DNA of 64,000 nt from assembly GCF_000003815.2 (NCBI RefSeq), contig NC_049990.1:2807655-2871654 (forward strand). Reading direction: 5' to 3'. The notes under the pieces are model-generated. The model saw nothing but the letters and a program-made list of their open reading frames with translations, did no database searches and was not told the origin of the DNA. The DNA is from Branchiostoma floridae. Lineage: Eukaryota > Chordata > Leptocardii > Amphioxiformes > Branchiostomatidae. Shown here piece by piece: positions 1-10,319 of this stretch (positions are counted from its first letter, which is position 1; each line of letters opens with the position of its first letter). A program made the translations under genes and the position numbers.

Positions 1-57
1 ATGTATAACGCTTTATCACTGATGTGACGTTGTTTTCTCCCTATAACGTTATATGTG

Positions 58-73
58 TTTGTGTGTGTGTGTT

Positions 74-117
<44 letters not shown>

Positions 118-132
118 TGTGTGTGTGTGTTT
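58..132. repeat. (TG)n microsatellite
   Basis: Almost uninterrupted TG dinucleotide run. The short open frame across it is low-complexity Val/Cys repeats and is not a gene. Confidence 0.95.
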
Positions 133-345
133 TCAATGAGGTCATGAGGGAAGAGGCAAGGGTCAGAAAACATATATCACAGAGATACAGTTTACGTCTT
201 CAAGTCCTATAGAGTCTTGTAAGTCTATATACACAATTTTACATACATGGTACAAAGTACATGATAGCCAGAGAAATGATTTGAGTCCGTTGATTTCGGT
301 CATTTCCATTATTCTAAGAGTCTCTTAAGGAAGCCAGAGTTGGGG
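133..345. repeat. Dispersed repeat fragment, second copy at 26473-26690
   Basis: The stretch beginning TTTTCAATGAGGTCATGAGG recurs with moderate divergence at 26473-26690, including the GAAGAGGCAAGGGTCAG and GTCTATATA(C/G)ACAATTTT parts. It is a dispersed element, possibly the 3' end of a retroposon; the family is not recognised. Confidence 0.6.
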
Positions 346-557
346 CTGTGCGTATGTCTGGTGGTAGGCTGTTCCAGATATTGGGTCCACGGTAGGTGTT
401 GGCTCTTGAATGTACGCACTAGTGTGAACAAGGCCTAAGGCTACAGATTAAAAATAAACCATAATTAGAGGTCACCACCGTGTACAGAACAAGGCGAGCC
501 GTCTGGTTGCACGGTTTGTGTCAGGGTTCTCCCTACACGGCCACAGACGGCCTCGTC

Positions 558-3353
558 ATGGCATCTAGCCTCCTAGTAACCCTGTTACTTAGTATCTATC
601 CCGTACTGAGGGGGGCCTCGTTACCAGAGCGTTGCTCCTTCAACGTTTCCGTGCCTGAAAACGCGACACCTGGGACAGTGGTTGTCGACGCGTCGTGTTT
701 GTTGGCCCTGCAAAATGCGGAACTTCCGTGTGTGAAAACGGAGGGAGATCCGTACGGCAGGTTCCTTCTGACTAAGGACTGCACCCTTGTGGTTGCCAAC
801 CCTCTAGACTGGTCAGTACAGTCGGAATACACCGTCAAGGTTCGCGTCGGGGATCGTCGAGAAGTCAGGAGTGTGACGATACAGGTTACCGACGTCTCGG
901 GCTATCCTCCCGTGTATAACGAGACGTGTGAGACTCCGATCAACCCCACCGGTAAGGACACGAGAGAATATCTGTTTAAATGGGTCTTTAGCGCTGAGGC
1001 TGAAACAGAGACCGGAGACGTGCTAGAACTACGACAAGAAGGAGGCAGGAATCCCAAAAAATGGAAAAAGCAGAGTCTTATACAAGTACTGGATGCAGAA
1101 AGCAATACCTGTCAGGTAAAAGCAATATGGCCTGTGCATACCTTGAATGATTTAGTAACAGCGGAACAACTGTGGTCCGGGCAAGCCCGTAACGTGACCT
1201 GTCGAGGAGATTTCAATAATCCAAAACTTTTTATTCAACTGCTTTCTAATGTGGGTCTTTATGGACAAAGTTATCGTCTTATACACAATTTTCCTAGCTA
1301 CATCAGCAGCCCGAGGTTTATCGGCATGTTTACCTTTTCATTCCCTTCAAAGAGCACCATACGTTACAAGTGTAAATTTCCCAAATTAGGAGAACCAGTG
1401 AGGGCAAGTAGACCCCCAAACCCAACACAATTTGTACATGTACAATCGGCAGATGTAGAAGTCATTCCGCAAGGCTGTCCTGTCGGGAAATACGGCTTTC
1501 TCTGCGATCAAGACTGTATCTGTAAGAACGGCGCCCGCTGTCACGGGTTTAATGGGGCGTGTAAATGTCAACACGGCTGGCAAGGTGTAGCCTGTGACAT
1601 TCCTAAACCTGACATCGCCGCAACAACGACACCTAGCGATTCACGAGCCATCTACATTTCCGCCAACGTGACGATTCACTGCCGCGTGTACAACATTGAT
1701 GTCGACACCTTGTCGCTGCGGTTTCCAAATACATCTGGGATCATGAGGGAAGGTGTAAAGCAATTAGACATTGTTTTTAACGCACAGTTACACGACAACG
1801 GTCGCTATACGTGTTGGGTCAGAGACAAACAGGGAAAGGTCTTGTCTGCAACAATTGAGTTAAACGTTAACTGTCCTCCAAATAGTAAAGGCAAACTTTG
1901 TGATGAAGCGTGTGATTGCGTACAAGGCACGGGTTGTGACCGCTGGACGGGTTGTGTCTGTCCGCCTGGATTCACTGCAAGGACCAAGTGCGAGAGAAAA
2001 TGTCATGAGGGCACGTACGATAGAAACTGTGCAAAGACCTGTGACTGCAATGGGGGGAGCTGCAGCCATACCGACGGCAAGTGTGCCTGCGCGGCCGGCT
2101 GGTACGGTTCGGACTGCAGAGGGCCCTGTCCCAAAGGCAGGTACGGTTGGCGGTGCCGGCAGGTTTGCAGCTGTAAGAACAACGCCACCTGTCACCACGT
2201 GGACGGCAACTGCACCTGTGCGCCACCGTGGGGTGGGAGGGACTGTGACGAACTCCAAGTCGCTCAGGCTACGTCTCTACTCGAAAGCCTTGTTCCCCTG
2301 AGCTCAATAATCCTAGTTGTTATCGCAGTGTTAGTCGTGCTCTATAAGACTGGCTGTTTCGTAAAAAAAGACGACCAGGAAGCCGAAGTTCTCCGTGAGC
2401 TCAGGCTTGTGGAGGAGGATCTAGCGCAGAGCCTACAGCCGGGCTGGCTCAGGCGCTGGGAGAAGAAGATCCGTCATCTTACCCCTGGGGATCTGATTGG
2501 GAAAGGAAAGTTTGGGGAGGTTATACAAGCCCAGCTTTGCACACCGAAAGGGAATGTCGTCGTGGCCGCCAAGACAGTCCGCAAAGAAGACCCACAGTCC
2601 TACCGTGACTTTTACCGAGAAGCCGCCATACTAGTTGTAGTACACGAAGAAAAAAGGCACGATGTTCGCAAGTCAAACATCGTCCAACTGCTTGGGATAA
2701 TCACCGCTAAGGAGAAGTATCTTCTTTTAGAGTATTGCCAGAAAGGAGATCTTCTGTGGGTCCTTCATCAGTTTAGATGCGGCGAGGGGGACGGTCAGGC
2801 TCTTGTAGATCTGCTCCGCCGTTTTCTACGATACGCAGTGCACGTGGCACAAGCGCTAGGAGAACTGGAACGACTGCGTATCGTACATCGTGACGTGGCC
2901 GCTCGGAACGTCCTGATCACGGTAGACGATGTGGCCAAGCTGGCCGACTTCGGGCTGGCACGAGACGTGTACACCGCTGATAATTACGTCTCCACGAGTC
3001 ATGACGGATGTCACAGACTCTTTCCGCTGAAGTGGATGGCGCTGGAGTCCATCGAGAAAGGCAAGCACACCTGTCAGAGTGACGTCTGGTCCTTCGGCGT
3101 GCTGCTGTGGGAGATCGCCACGCTGGGGAAAGATCCGTGCTACGGCGACAAGATTTACCCAAATGTTCCCGAGCTAGTAGCAATCCTAGCACAGGGGATC
3201 CGCCTGCCGAGACCACCGGGGTGTCCGAAGGGTCTGTACGGGCTGATGCGCGCATGTTGGCGAAGAAACCCCGCCGAGAGACCCGGTCCGGAGGCGTTAG
3301 AAAAGTCGCTGGTAGCGCCTTATGAGATTGTGGAAATGGAGACCGCGTTGTAG
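558..3353 (+). CDS. Chimeric receptor tyrosine kinase (cadherin-like/EGF/Ig/EGF ectodomain), copy 1
   Basis: Single-exon gene, 931 residues from the ATG at 558. The open frame continues upstream to a GTG at 480, but the ATG is followed by a clear signal peptide (MASSLLVTLLL). In order: cadherin-like region about 25-115 (VPENATPGT, QVTDV); an uncharacterised stretch about 120-305; EGF-like domain about 306-346; Ig-like domain about 350-438 (YTCWV); a Cys-rich EGF-like cluster about 438-564; one transmembrane helix about 579-597; tyrosine kinase about 640-917. Kinase motifs are intact: glycine loop GKGKFG, lysine in VVAAK (about 672), HRDVAARN (777) and DFG (797). As a type I membrane receptor it should phosphorylate tyrosines after ligand binding; ligand unknown. 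The EGF/Ig mix recalls Tie-type receptors, but the cadherin-like head does not fit. Amphioxus is known to carry expanded novel RTK families. Absence of introns suggests origin by retroposition. AATAAA at 3455. Confidence 0.88.
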   Translation: MASSLLVTLLLSIYPVLRGASLPERCSFNVSVPENATPGTVVVDASCLLALQNAELPCVKTEGDPYGRFLLTKDCTLVVANPLDWSVQSEYTVKVRVGDRREVRSVTIQVTDVSGYPPVYNETCETPINPTGKDTREYLFKWVFSAEAETETGDVLELRQEGGRNPKKWKKQSLIQVLDAESNTCQVKAIWPVHTLNDLVTAEQLWSGQARNVTCRGDFNNPKLFIQLLSNVGLYGQSYRLIHNFPSYISSPRFIGMFTFSFPSKSTIRYKCKFPKLGEPVRASRPPNPTQFVHVQSADVEVIPQGCPVGKYGFLCDQDCICKNGARCHGFNGACKCQHGWQGVACDIPKPDIAATTTPSDSRAIYISANVTIHCRVYNIDVDTLSLRFPNTSGIMREGVKQLDIVFNAQLHDNGRYTCWVRDKQGKVLSATIELNVNCPPNSKGKLCDEACDCVQGTGCDRWTGCVCPPGFTARTKCERKCHEGTYDRNCAKTCDCNGGSCSHTDGKCACAAGWYGSDCRGPCPKGRYGWRCRQVCSCKNNATCHHVDGNCTCAPPWGGRDCDELQVAQATSLLESLVPLSSIILVVIAVLVVLYKTGCFVKKDDQEAEVLRELRLVEEDLAQSLQPGWLRRWEKKIRHLTPGDLIGKGKFGEVIQAQLCTPKGNVVVAAKTVRKEDPQSYRDFYREAAILVVVHEEKRHDVRKSNIVQLLGIITAKEKYLLLEYCQKGDLLWVLHQFRCGEGDGQALVDLLRRFLRYAVHVAQALGELERLRIVHRDVAARNVLITVDDVAKLADFGLARDVYTADNYVSTSHDGCHRLFPLKWMALESIEKGKHTCQSDVWSFGVLLWEIATLGKDPCYGDKIYPNVPELVAILAQGIRLPRPPGCPKGLYGLMRACWRRNPAERPGPEALEKSLVAPYEIVEMETAL

Positions 3354-3454
3354 ACTTGGAAAGGACACGAAGCCGATTGAAGTTCTGCTTATATAGATAA
3401 TATGAATGAAAATTTGTGGATATACGAAGCATGTGGTGACTAGGAACGTGTCGA

Positions 3455-3460
3455 AATAAA
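3455..3460 (+). terminator. Polyadenylation signal of RTK copy 1
   Basis: AATAAA about 100 bases after the stop codon, within GTGTCGAAATAAACCTGG, which recurs at the same relative place in copy 2 (7257). Confidence 0.7.
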
Positions 3461-3492
3461 CCTGGTATCAAACATATGCCAAACCTTTTACT

Positions 3493-3575
3493 GTAATTAT
3501 CACACACATACACACACACACAAACACACACAAACGCACGCACAAACACAACACAATACAACACAACACAACACT
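3493..3575. repeat. (CA)n / ACACAA microsatellite
   Basis: CA-rich simple sequence in the spacer between the two RTK copies. The rest of the spacer (3576-4040) shows no gene. Confidence 0.85.
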
Positions 3576-4193
3576 TAGTGAGAACAACGCTTAAATTTAT
3601 TAGGTTTAGGCCGGGTAATATCAAAGTCGGTGTCTCGTTGCTGGTCGTCATGGAGACGTGACGCTAATGGTCACGTGATGCAGCTCATCCAACAATCAAA
3701 TGTGGCCTGTGTGCTTTCTACAGAAAAAAAAAATGTTGACAAAAAACTCAATCTCTGTTCTCAGTTCATTCCTCATCTATGCCCTTTTGCAAGTTTACAC
3801 AGGCGTATAAAAACGGAAGTTAAGTGTGCACGACATGAAAAAGATGCGTTAGTGCGTTTCCTCGTGCCCCCTTCACTTGATATTATATTTTGGCTTATGT
3901 AAAGTTTGAGGCAGAAGAAGCAGTGTTTCTGTCAGATGACCGGGCTGCTTTACAGTGGTGGTTCAAAGTAGAAATATGATAAATGTCTTCCCCAAAAACT
4001 TTACCTAAGCCAAAATTGTCATTACATATCTCATACGGACGTGAATGTACGCACTAGTGTGAACAAGGCCTAAGGCTACAGATTAAAAATAAACCATAAT
4101 TACGAGGTCACCACCGTGTACAGAACAAGGCGAGCTGTCTGGTTGCACGGTTTGTGTCAGGGTTCTCCCTACACAGCCACAAACGGCCTCGTC

Positions 4194-6930
4194 ATGGCAT
4201 CTATCCTACTAGTAACACTGCTGCTTGGTATCTATCCCGTCCTGAGTGGGGCCTCGTTACCAGAGTCTTGCTCCTTCAATGTTTCCGTGCCTGAAAATGC
4301 GGCACCCGGGACAGAGGTTGTGGACGCGTCGTGTTTGTCGTCGCTACAGAAAGCGAAACTTCCTTGTGTGAAAACGGAGGGAGATCCGTACGGCAGGTTC
4401 CTTCTGACTAAGGAGTGCGCCCTTGTTGTTGCCAACCCTTTGGACTGGTCAGTACGGTCGGAATACACTATCAAGATTCGCGTTGGGGATCGTCGTGAAG
4501 TCAGGAGTGTGTCGATACAGGTTACCGACGTCCCGGGCTATCCTCCCGTGTATAACGAGACGTGTGAGACTCCGATCAACCCCACCGGTAAGGACACGAG
4601 AGAATATCTGTTTAAATTGGCCATAAGCGCCGAAGCTGAAACAGGTACCGGAGATGTGGTAGAACTAAGATACGAAAAAGGCAAGTCTAATAATCGGAAA
4701 AAGCAGAGTCTTATACATGTGTTGCCTGTTGGATTCAGAAATCAGTAATTGTCAGTTAAAGACAATGTTGGCTGTGCGTACTGATAGTGATATCGTCTTG
4801 GCGGAGCAGTTGTGGTCCTGGCAAGCCCATAATGGGACCTGTCGAGGAGATTCCAATAATTCCAAACTTTCCATTCAACTGCTTCCTTCTGTGGATCCCA
4901 ATATACAAAGGTATCGTCTGAAACAGGATTTTCCTAGCCATATCAATAGCCCGAAGTTTATCGGTATGTTGACCTTTTCATTCCCTTCAGAGAGCAACAT
5001 ACGTTACAAATGTAAAGTTCCCAAATTAGGAGGACCAGTGAGAGCAGACAGACCCCAAAACCCAACGCAACTTGTACATGTACAGTCGGCAGATGTAGAA
5101 CTCATTCCGCAAGGCTGTCCTGTTGGGAAATACGGCTTTCTCTGCGATCAAGACTGTATCTGTAAGAACGGCGCCCGCTGTCACGGGTTTAATGGGGCGT
5201 GTAAATGTCAACACGGCTGGCAAGGTGTAGCCTGTGACATTCCTAAACCTGACATCGCCGCAACAACGACATCTAGCGATTCGCGAGCCATCTACATTTC
5301 CGCCAACGTGACAATTCAATGCCGCGTGTATAACATAGATGTCGACACCTTGTCGCTGCGGTTTCCAAACGCATCTGTGATCACAAGGGAAGGTGTTAAG
5401 CGATTAGACATCGTTTTTAACGCAGAGTTACACGATAACGGCCCCTACACGTGTCAGGCCATAGACAAAGAAGGAAAGGTCTTGTCCGCAACAATTGTGT
5501 TAAACGTTAACTGCCCTCCAAATAGAAAAGGCAAACTTTGTGATGAAGCGTGTGATTGCGTACAAGGCACGGGTTGTGACCGTTGGACTGGTTGTGTCTG
5601 TCCGCCTGGATTTTCTGCCAGAAAGACCTGTGACTGCAATGGGGGGAGCTGCAGCCATACCGACGGCAAGTGTGCCTGCACGGCTGGCTGGTACGGGTCG
5701 GACTGCAGAGGACCCTGTCCCAAAGGCAGGTACGGTTGGCGGTGCCGACGGGTTTGCAGCTGTAAGAACAACGCCACCTGTCACCACGTGGACGGCAACT
5801 GCACCTGTGCGCCACCGTGGGGAGGGAGGGACTGTGACGAGCTTCGCGTCACTCAGGCTGCGTCGCTACTCGAAATCCTTGTTCCCCTGAGCTCAATAAT
5901 CCTAGTTGTTATCGTAGTGCTAGTCGTGCTCTATAAGACTGGCTGTTCCGGGAAAAAAGACGACCAGGAAGCCGAAGTTCTCCGTGAGCTCAGGCGTGTG
6001 GAGGAGGATCTAGCGCAGAGCCTACAACCGGGCTGGCTCAGGCGCTGGGAAAAGAAGATCCGCCATCTTACTCCTGGGGATCTGATTGGACAAGGAAAGT
6101 TTGGGGATGTCATACAAGCCCAGCTTCGCACACCGAAAGGTAAAATCGTCGTGGCCGCCAAGACAGTCCGTCAAGAAGACGCACAGTCCTACCGAGACTT
6201 TTACCGAGAAGCCGCCATACTAGTTGTAGTACACGAAGAGAAAAACCACGACGTTCACAAGTCAAACATCGTCCAACTGCTTGGGATAATCACCGCTAAT
6301 GAGAAGTATCTTCTTCTAGAATATTGCCAGAAAGGAGATCTTCTGTGGGTCCTTCATCAGTTTAGATGCGGCGAGGAGGACGGTCAGACTGCTCCAGATC
6401 TTCTTCGCCGTCTTCTCCGATACGCAGTGCACGTGGCACGAGCGCTAGGAGAACTGGAACGTCTGCGCATCGTTCACCGCGACGTGGCCGCTCGGAACGT
6501 CTTGATCACGGTGGACGATATGGCCAAGTTGGCCGACTTCGGGCTGGCACGAGACGTGTACACCGCCGATAACTACGTCTCCACGAGCCACAAACTTCTT
6601 CCGCTGAAGTGGATGACCTTGGAGTCCATCGAGACCGGTGAGTACACCTGTCAGAGTGACGTCTGGTCCTTCGGCGTGCTGCTATGGGAGATCGCGACAC
6701 TGGGGAAAGATCCGTGCTACGGCGACAAGATTCACCCGAATGTTCCCGAGCTAGCAGCAATCCTAGCACAGGGGATCCGCCTGCCGAGACCACCGGGGTG
6801 TCCGGAGGGTCTGTACGGGCTGATGCGCGCCTGTTGGCGAAGAAACCCCGCCGAGAGACCCGGTCCCGATGCGTTAGAAAAGTGGCTGGTAGCGCCTTAT
6901 GAGATCGTGGAAATAGAGACGGCGTTGTAG
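4194..6930 (+). pseudogene. Chimeric receptor tyrosine kinase, copy 2 (frameshifted)
   Basis: Tandem paralogue of the gene at 558, offset by about 3.6 kb; homology starts upstream near 4044 (GTACGCACTAGTGTGAACAA in both). The ATG at 4194 opens the same signal peptide and cadherin-like region. Near 4715 the sequence carries a net +7 bases relative to copy 1, so this frame stops at 4748 while the rest (EGF, Ig, EGF, TM, kinase) stays open in another frame to 6930. The kinase motifs GQGKFG, VVAAK, HRDVAARN and DFG are all present. Other differences: about 17 residues are missing from the EGF cluster (FSARKTCDC joins directly) and the activation loop is about 4 residues shorter (SHKLLPLKWM). Either a young pseudogene, a polymorphic allele or an assembly error. 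The well-kept downstream frame means decay, if real, is recent. Confidence 0.75.
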
Positions 6931-7165
6931 GACTTGAAATACCCCTGTCAAATTATTTTCGATCGTCGGGCGAATCGATGGAAGATGGGCCATATTTAAG
7001 ATCGACAGAGGGTTGCACGTATTTGCACTTGAAAACCATCCCTGTCACATATATAAGCCATACTTTATACCTTGTACAATTGTTGTGCAATAAAGTTATC
7101 ATTATAAGCGAAGCTCGGGCGATTGCCGCAGAATCGTCGTCCGATAGATTTTTCGCCAGGGGTAA
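6931..7165. repeat. Insertion in the 3' UTR of RTK copy 2
   Basis: In copy 1 the stop codon is followed within a few bases by AAGGACACGAAGC. In copy 2 that sequence comes only after about 235 extra bases. The extra segment contains TTGTGCAATAAAGTT, like the ends of the LINE tails at 45870 and 59145, so it is probably a retroposon tail inserted after the duplication. Confidence 0.55.
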
Positions 7166-7256
7166 AAGGACACGAAGCAGAAGTTCTGTCGATATAGATA
7201 ATATGGAATGAAAACTGGTGGACATATGAAGCATGTGGTGACTAGGAACGTGTCGA

Positions 7257-7262
7257 AATAAA
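7257..7262 (+). terminator. Polyadenylation signal of RTK copy 2
   Basis: AATAAA in the conserved GTGTCGAAATAAACCTGG context shared with copy 1. An alternative AATAAA lies at 7089 inside the inserted segment. Confidence 0.6.
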
Positions 7263-7529
7263 CCTGGTATCAAAAATATGCCAAAACTTTTACTGTGATC
7301 GTTACGTTGTCATTTCATCATTGGAGACCTTATTTATTTTCAGCGAACAACCAATTAGACGCTTGCCACGTCACGTTAAAAAACCTAGAGGACAGATACC
7401 TTTGACCCACTCTGCAGGTAATGTTAGATGGTACTTATCAATCAGGAATGCTATATAGTGGAATTGGCACACAAAAGTTTAGGGTTAGAGTTAAAACGAT
7501 CGATAGATACTCTAATGATAGATACTCTA

Positions 7530-7722
7530 GATGTGGCGCCGAGCGTGCCGGTGCTGGTAGAGCGTTCAGCTCCGAATCTAGAGGTCCTGAGTTCAATCCT
7601 CACCGTGCTCCCAACGTTGTTCCCTTGGGACCGGCATTTTACATGACCTTTCTTACTCCACCCAGGTGTAAACATGGGTACCTGACTTCGGTCGGGGAGG
7701 TTAAAGACTACATTTACCTTAT
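7530..7722 (+). repeat. tRNA-derived SINE, left part (continues at 9251)
   Basis: A tRNA-like head with box A (GGTGCTGGTAGAGCGTTC) and box B (GAGTTCAATCC) is followed by the body CCCAACGTTGTTCCCTTGGGA and GGTACCTGACTTCGGTCGGG. The same family lies inverted at 41880-42065. It is split here by the hAT-like element 7731-9242. Confidence 0.75.
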
Positions 7723-7730
7723 GTCTGTAC

Positions 7731-9242
7731 TAGGGCTGGGTACCGGTGTGACAGCGATTTCGCCCCCCCCCCCTCGTGATCTCGCCCCCCGGGGGCGAAA
7801 TCACTAGCGATCTCGTCCCCCGGGGGCGAAATCACTAGCGATCTCGTCCCCCGGGGGCGAAATCACTAGCGATCTCGCCCCCCCGGGGCGAAATCACTAG
7901 CGATCTCGCCCTCCCCGGCTAGTGATCTCGCCCCCCTACCTCGCCCCCCTTTAGCGATTTCGCCCCCCCCCCCAAAAAAAAATGGGTTTACATGACATTT
8001 TTTAAGTTGATTGGTATAAATCACAAAATGCAGTTTCAGAATGATATAAGTACACGAGTTTGACATAACTCCATTCATAGTATCAATATTAACGTAATTA
8101 CATGGTAATAAGATAGTTGAACTTGTTTCAGACAAGGAGGGTTGGGTCCCTTGTATTCCCATTATTGCATATACCTAAGTCTTGACATAAGATGTATTTC
8201 ATTGTATTCACCTGTCCTCAAGCAACGTATATATCTCCAATATGAAGTCTTTACCATGAAGTGACCACAAAAGAACTATGTAATGTCTTTATTAATTATG
8301 CAAATATTAGGTATTAATTAGAATAACGCACATTTTGTTATATGCACCTGGCCAAGGGATATCTTAACCTCCAACATGACTGTTTTTTCTAGTATTTAGG
8401 AACTGATGCATTTACCCGTGTTTCTTAAGACTGGTACAACAGCTATATCAACTTGCGCGTAGATAGTGTTTATAATGAGAAACTATTATTCACGTGTGTT
8501 TTTGTTAGTGCTTTGGAAATGTTTCCAGCACAAGAAAGAAAACACTGTGACAAATTGAAAACATATAGCTGACGTATTCCGTACCATAGACGGTGTTGAT
8601 TACGTTCGCAGTAGCACTGTTTTTATGCCACCTCAGCTGCAGAAATTGTCTTTTCCATTTCAATGTCATGTTTGCACCTAACAATATAGTATCGACTTTC
8701 GACGTATGACATCTTACGGTACGGTAATAAGGTGCCATATTGGTACCAGGTAACACACCATATACGTTACTCCCCAGGTGCAGTATAGTACCAGGTAGCG
8801 CACCTGTAATATGTAGTAACCAGCTGCTCTAGGGAGGGGGGGCGAAAACGCTAAAGGGGGGCGAAAACGCTAGTGATCTCGCCCCGTCCGGACCTGAACC
8901 TGGACCTAATGCAGCATGATTCATACCACTGGTCCATTTCGCTACAAAGAAATCTGTTTGGTGGAGTATTAGACTTACACTGGCGTTTTGAAATCCTACA
9001 ACGCTAACTTCACCTGTACAATTGGCTGTAAAACTTGGTAGAAATTACTATAAACTCTACACTACTTCACTCTTATTATTTTCAGCGCCAAAACGTGAGA
9101 ATGCCTGATAAAATAATCTGATAACTTTCTAATCGGTCCAACATCCGGTTCACCTTATTTTTTCAGATCCGGTTTTTCTGGACCGGTCCAATAAGAAAAA
9201 AAACGGTTTTGTACCAGTACGCTGTACCGATACCCAGCCCTA
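7731..9242. mobile_element. Non-autonomous hAT-like DNA transposon
   Basis: Terminal inverted repeats TAGGGCTGGGTACCG (left) and GGTACAGC...CCCAGCCCTA (right) are flanked by a perfect 8-bp duplication GTCTGTAC (7723-7730 and 9243-9250). An 8-bp TSD with TAGGGCTGGG ends is the hAT pattern. No transposase frame is seen in 1512 bases. Near the left end it contains a palindromic minisatellite (7760-7975). Confidence 0.8.
7760..7975. repeat. Palindromic minisatellite inside the hAT-like element
   Basis: Repeats of about 37 bases built on CTAGCGATCTCG, C-run, G-run, CGAAATCA; each unit can fold on itself. Diverged units recur near the right end at 8830-8885 (GGGGCGAAAACGCTAGTGAT). Confidence 0.8.
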
Positions 9243-9299
9243 GTCTGTACTGTGTTGGTGGCACTGTCAATATAAGTTGGCAAGGACACTAATTCGTTG

Positions 9300-9890
9300 G
9301 ATGCTTTATGGAGTCTATTAGCTAACATACATAGATTTGTGAGTAGCTAATCTCCCTGAACATAAAGCATTGACATACAAATAACAAAGCCATAGCAGTC
9401 GGTACTATTTAAACATCTGTATTTGTATATATACAGCCGGTATAAACGCCGTTCGGCGTAACACACCAGCTTCTGACTCTCATGACAATTTTCCAATTGC
9501 TTTATATTTTTATTGAACGAGTTAAGATGTAATATCCAACACAAAAATTGGACTCACCCAAGTTTATATTTTTGGTATGACCGTTTTTTTCGTGTTAAAA
9601 TGTGAACGCCCTCTAGGGCATTGAACTCTGAAGTTACGTGTCCACTTTGCGTTATCTTGTAGCTAGTTTGTTTTGTAAGAACGAGTAAATTTACTCACAG
9701 TATGTTTAAACAAACTATTGCCACCCGCCGGAACTGTCGTTTTTTGGCAAAACTCATTGTTAGTCCATTTTTGACATACCAGAGCACCAATGGAAAACCA
9801 CAATTCATCTATTTATTATTTTTTTACCAAAACATTTTTTTTAATACATTTGTGGAATGATTGACATAAAATATGATCACCGTTTCAAGA
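9300..9890. other. Intergenic, no gene seen
   Basis: AT-rich sequence with no plausible exon. A fragment AAAAATTGGACTCACCCAAG at 9545 matches the repeat found at 16069 and 27382. Confidence 0.5.
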
Positions 9891-9919
9891 TGTCAACCCG
9901 GAGACCAGAAGACTGTGCG

Positions 9920-10310
9920 GTTTGATCCACTCATACCGGGAAGGGCCCCTACTTTTGTCAATAAGTGTGGCGGGTTCTTTCACGTGCTTGAGATGTAGCT
10001 CTTCCAAACACGTGCACGGGACCTCGTATCAGAGGGACAGTACCAATTTGCACCTGAGCGAAGAGAGGAAAGTCGTGTAAAGTTAATCTCCAAGCAGATC
10101 TTGCTGTGGCAAATGGGAAGGAGTTTAGCCGGTAGAGGAGTTATCGTGGCCAATAACTCCTCTGCCGGCTAAACTCATTCCCATTTGCCACAGCAAGACC
10201 TGCTTGGAGATTAGTGTAAAGTGACTTTTACAAGGGCACAACAATTTTGAATCTGGGACCTCTGCGGTTTGGGCCATAAACCTTACTAATTATATTGCAC
10301 CACAGTATAC
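9920..10310 (-). repeat. tRNA-derived SINE (inverted), split by a MITE
   Basis: Body sequence with GTGTGGCGGGTTCTTT and GAGGAAAGTCGTGTAAAG matches the SINE at 49655-49935. It is interrupted at 10084-10213 by a MITE and resumes with the degraded head near 10250-10310. Confidence 0.65.
10084..10213. mobile_element. Foldback MITE with 9-bp TSD (Mutator-like pattern)
   Basis: 130-bp near-perfect palindrome with ends TAATCTCCAAGCAG and CTGCTTGGAGATTA. It is flanked by the perfect 9-bp duplication GTGTAAAGT (10075-10083, 10214-10222). Same family as 20097, 40033 and 51998. A 9-bp TSD points to the Mutator superfamily; this is inference, as no transposase is present. Confidence 0.85.
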
Positions 10311-10319
10311 CACACAATC

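Noticed and set aside
480-557. N-terminal extension of RTK copy 1 from a GTG at 480
   Set aside because: Animal genes rarely start at GTG; the ATG at 558 is directly followed by a signal peptide and is kept in copy 2.
1860-2301. Several overlapping frames of 80-133 codons on both strands in the RTK EGF region
   Set aside because: GC-rich Cys-repeat coding sequence opens shadow frames; the same shadows appear in copy 2.
2917-3651. 244-codon minus-strand open frame over the RTK kinase end
   Set aside because: It is the antisense of conserved kinase codons and runs into the CA repeat; no domain is recognisable.
7560-7640. Possible tRNA genes at SINE heads (7560, 12690, 38650, 41990, 49900)
   Set aside because: A and B boxes are present but the acceptor stems do not pair and each runs straight into a SINE body.
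7760-7975. CRISPR-like array of regularly spaced palindromes
   Set aside because: The units are contiguous self-complementary minisatellite copies without unique spacers, inside a eukaryotic DNA transposon.
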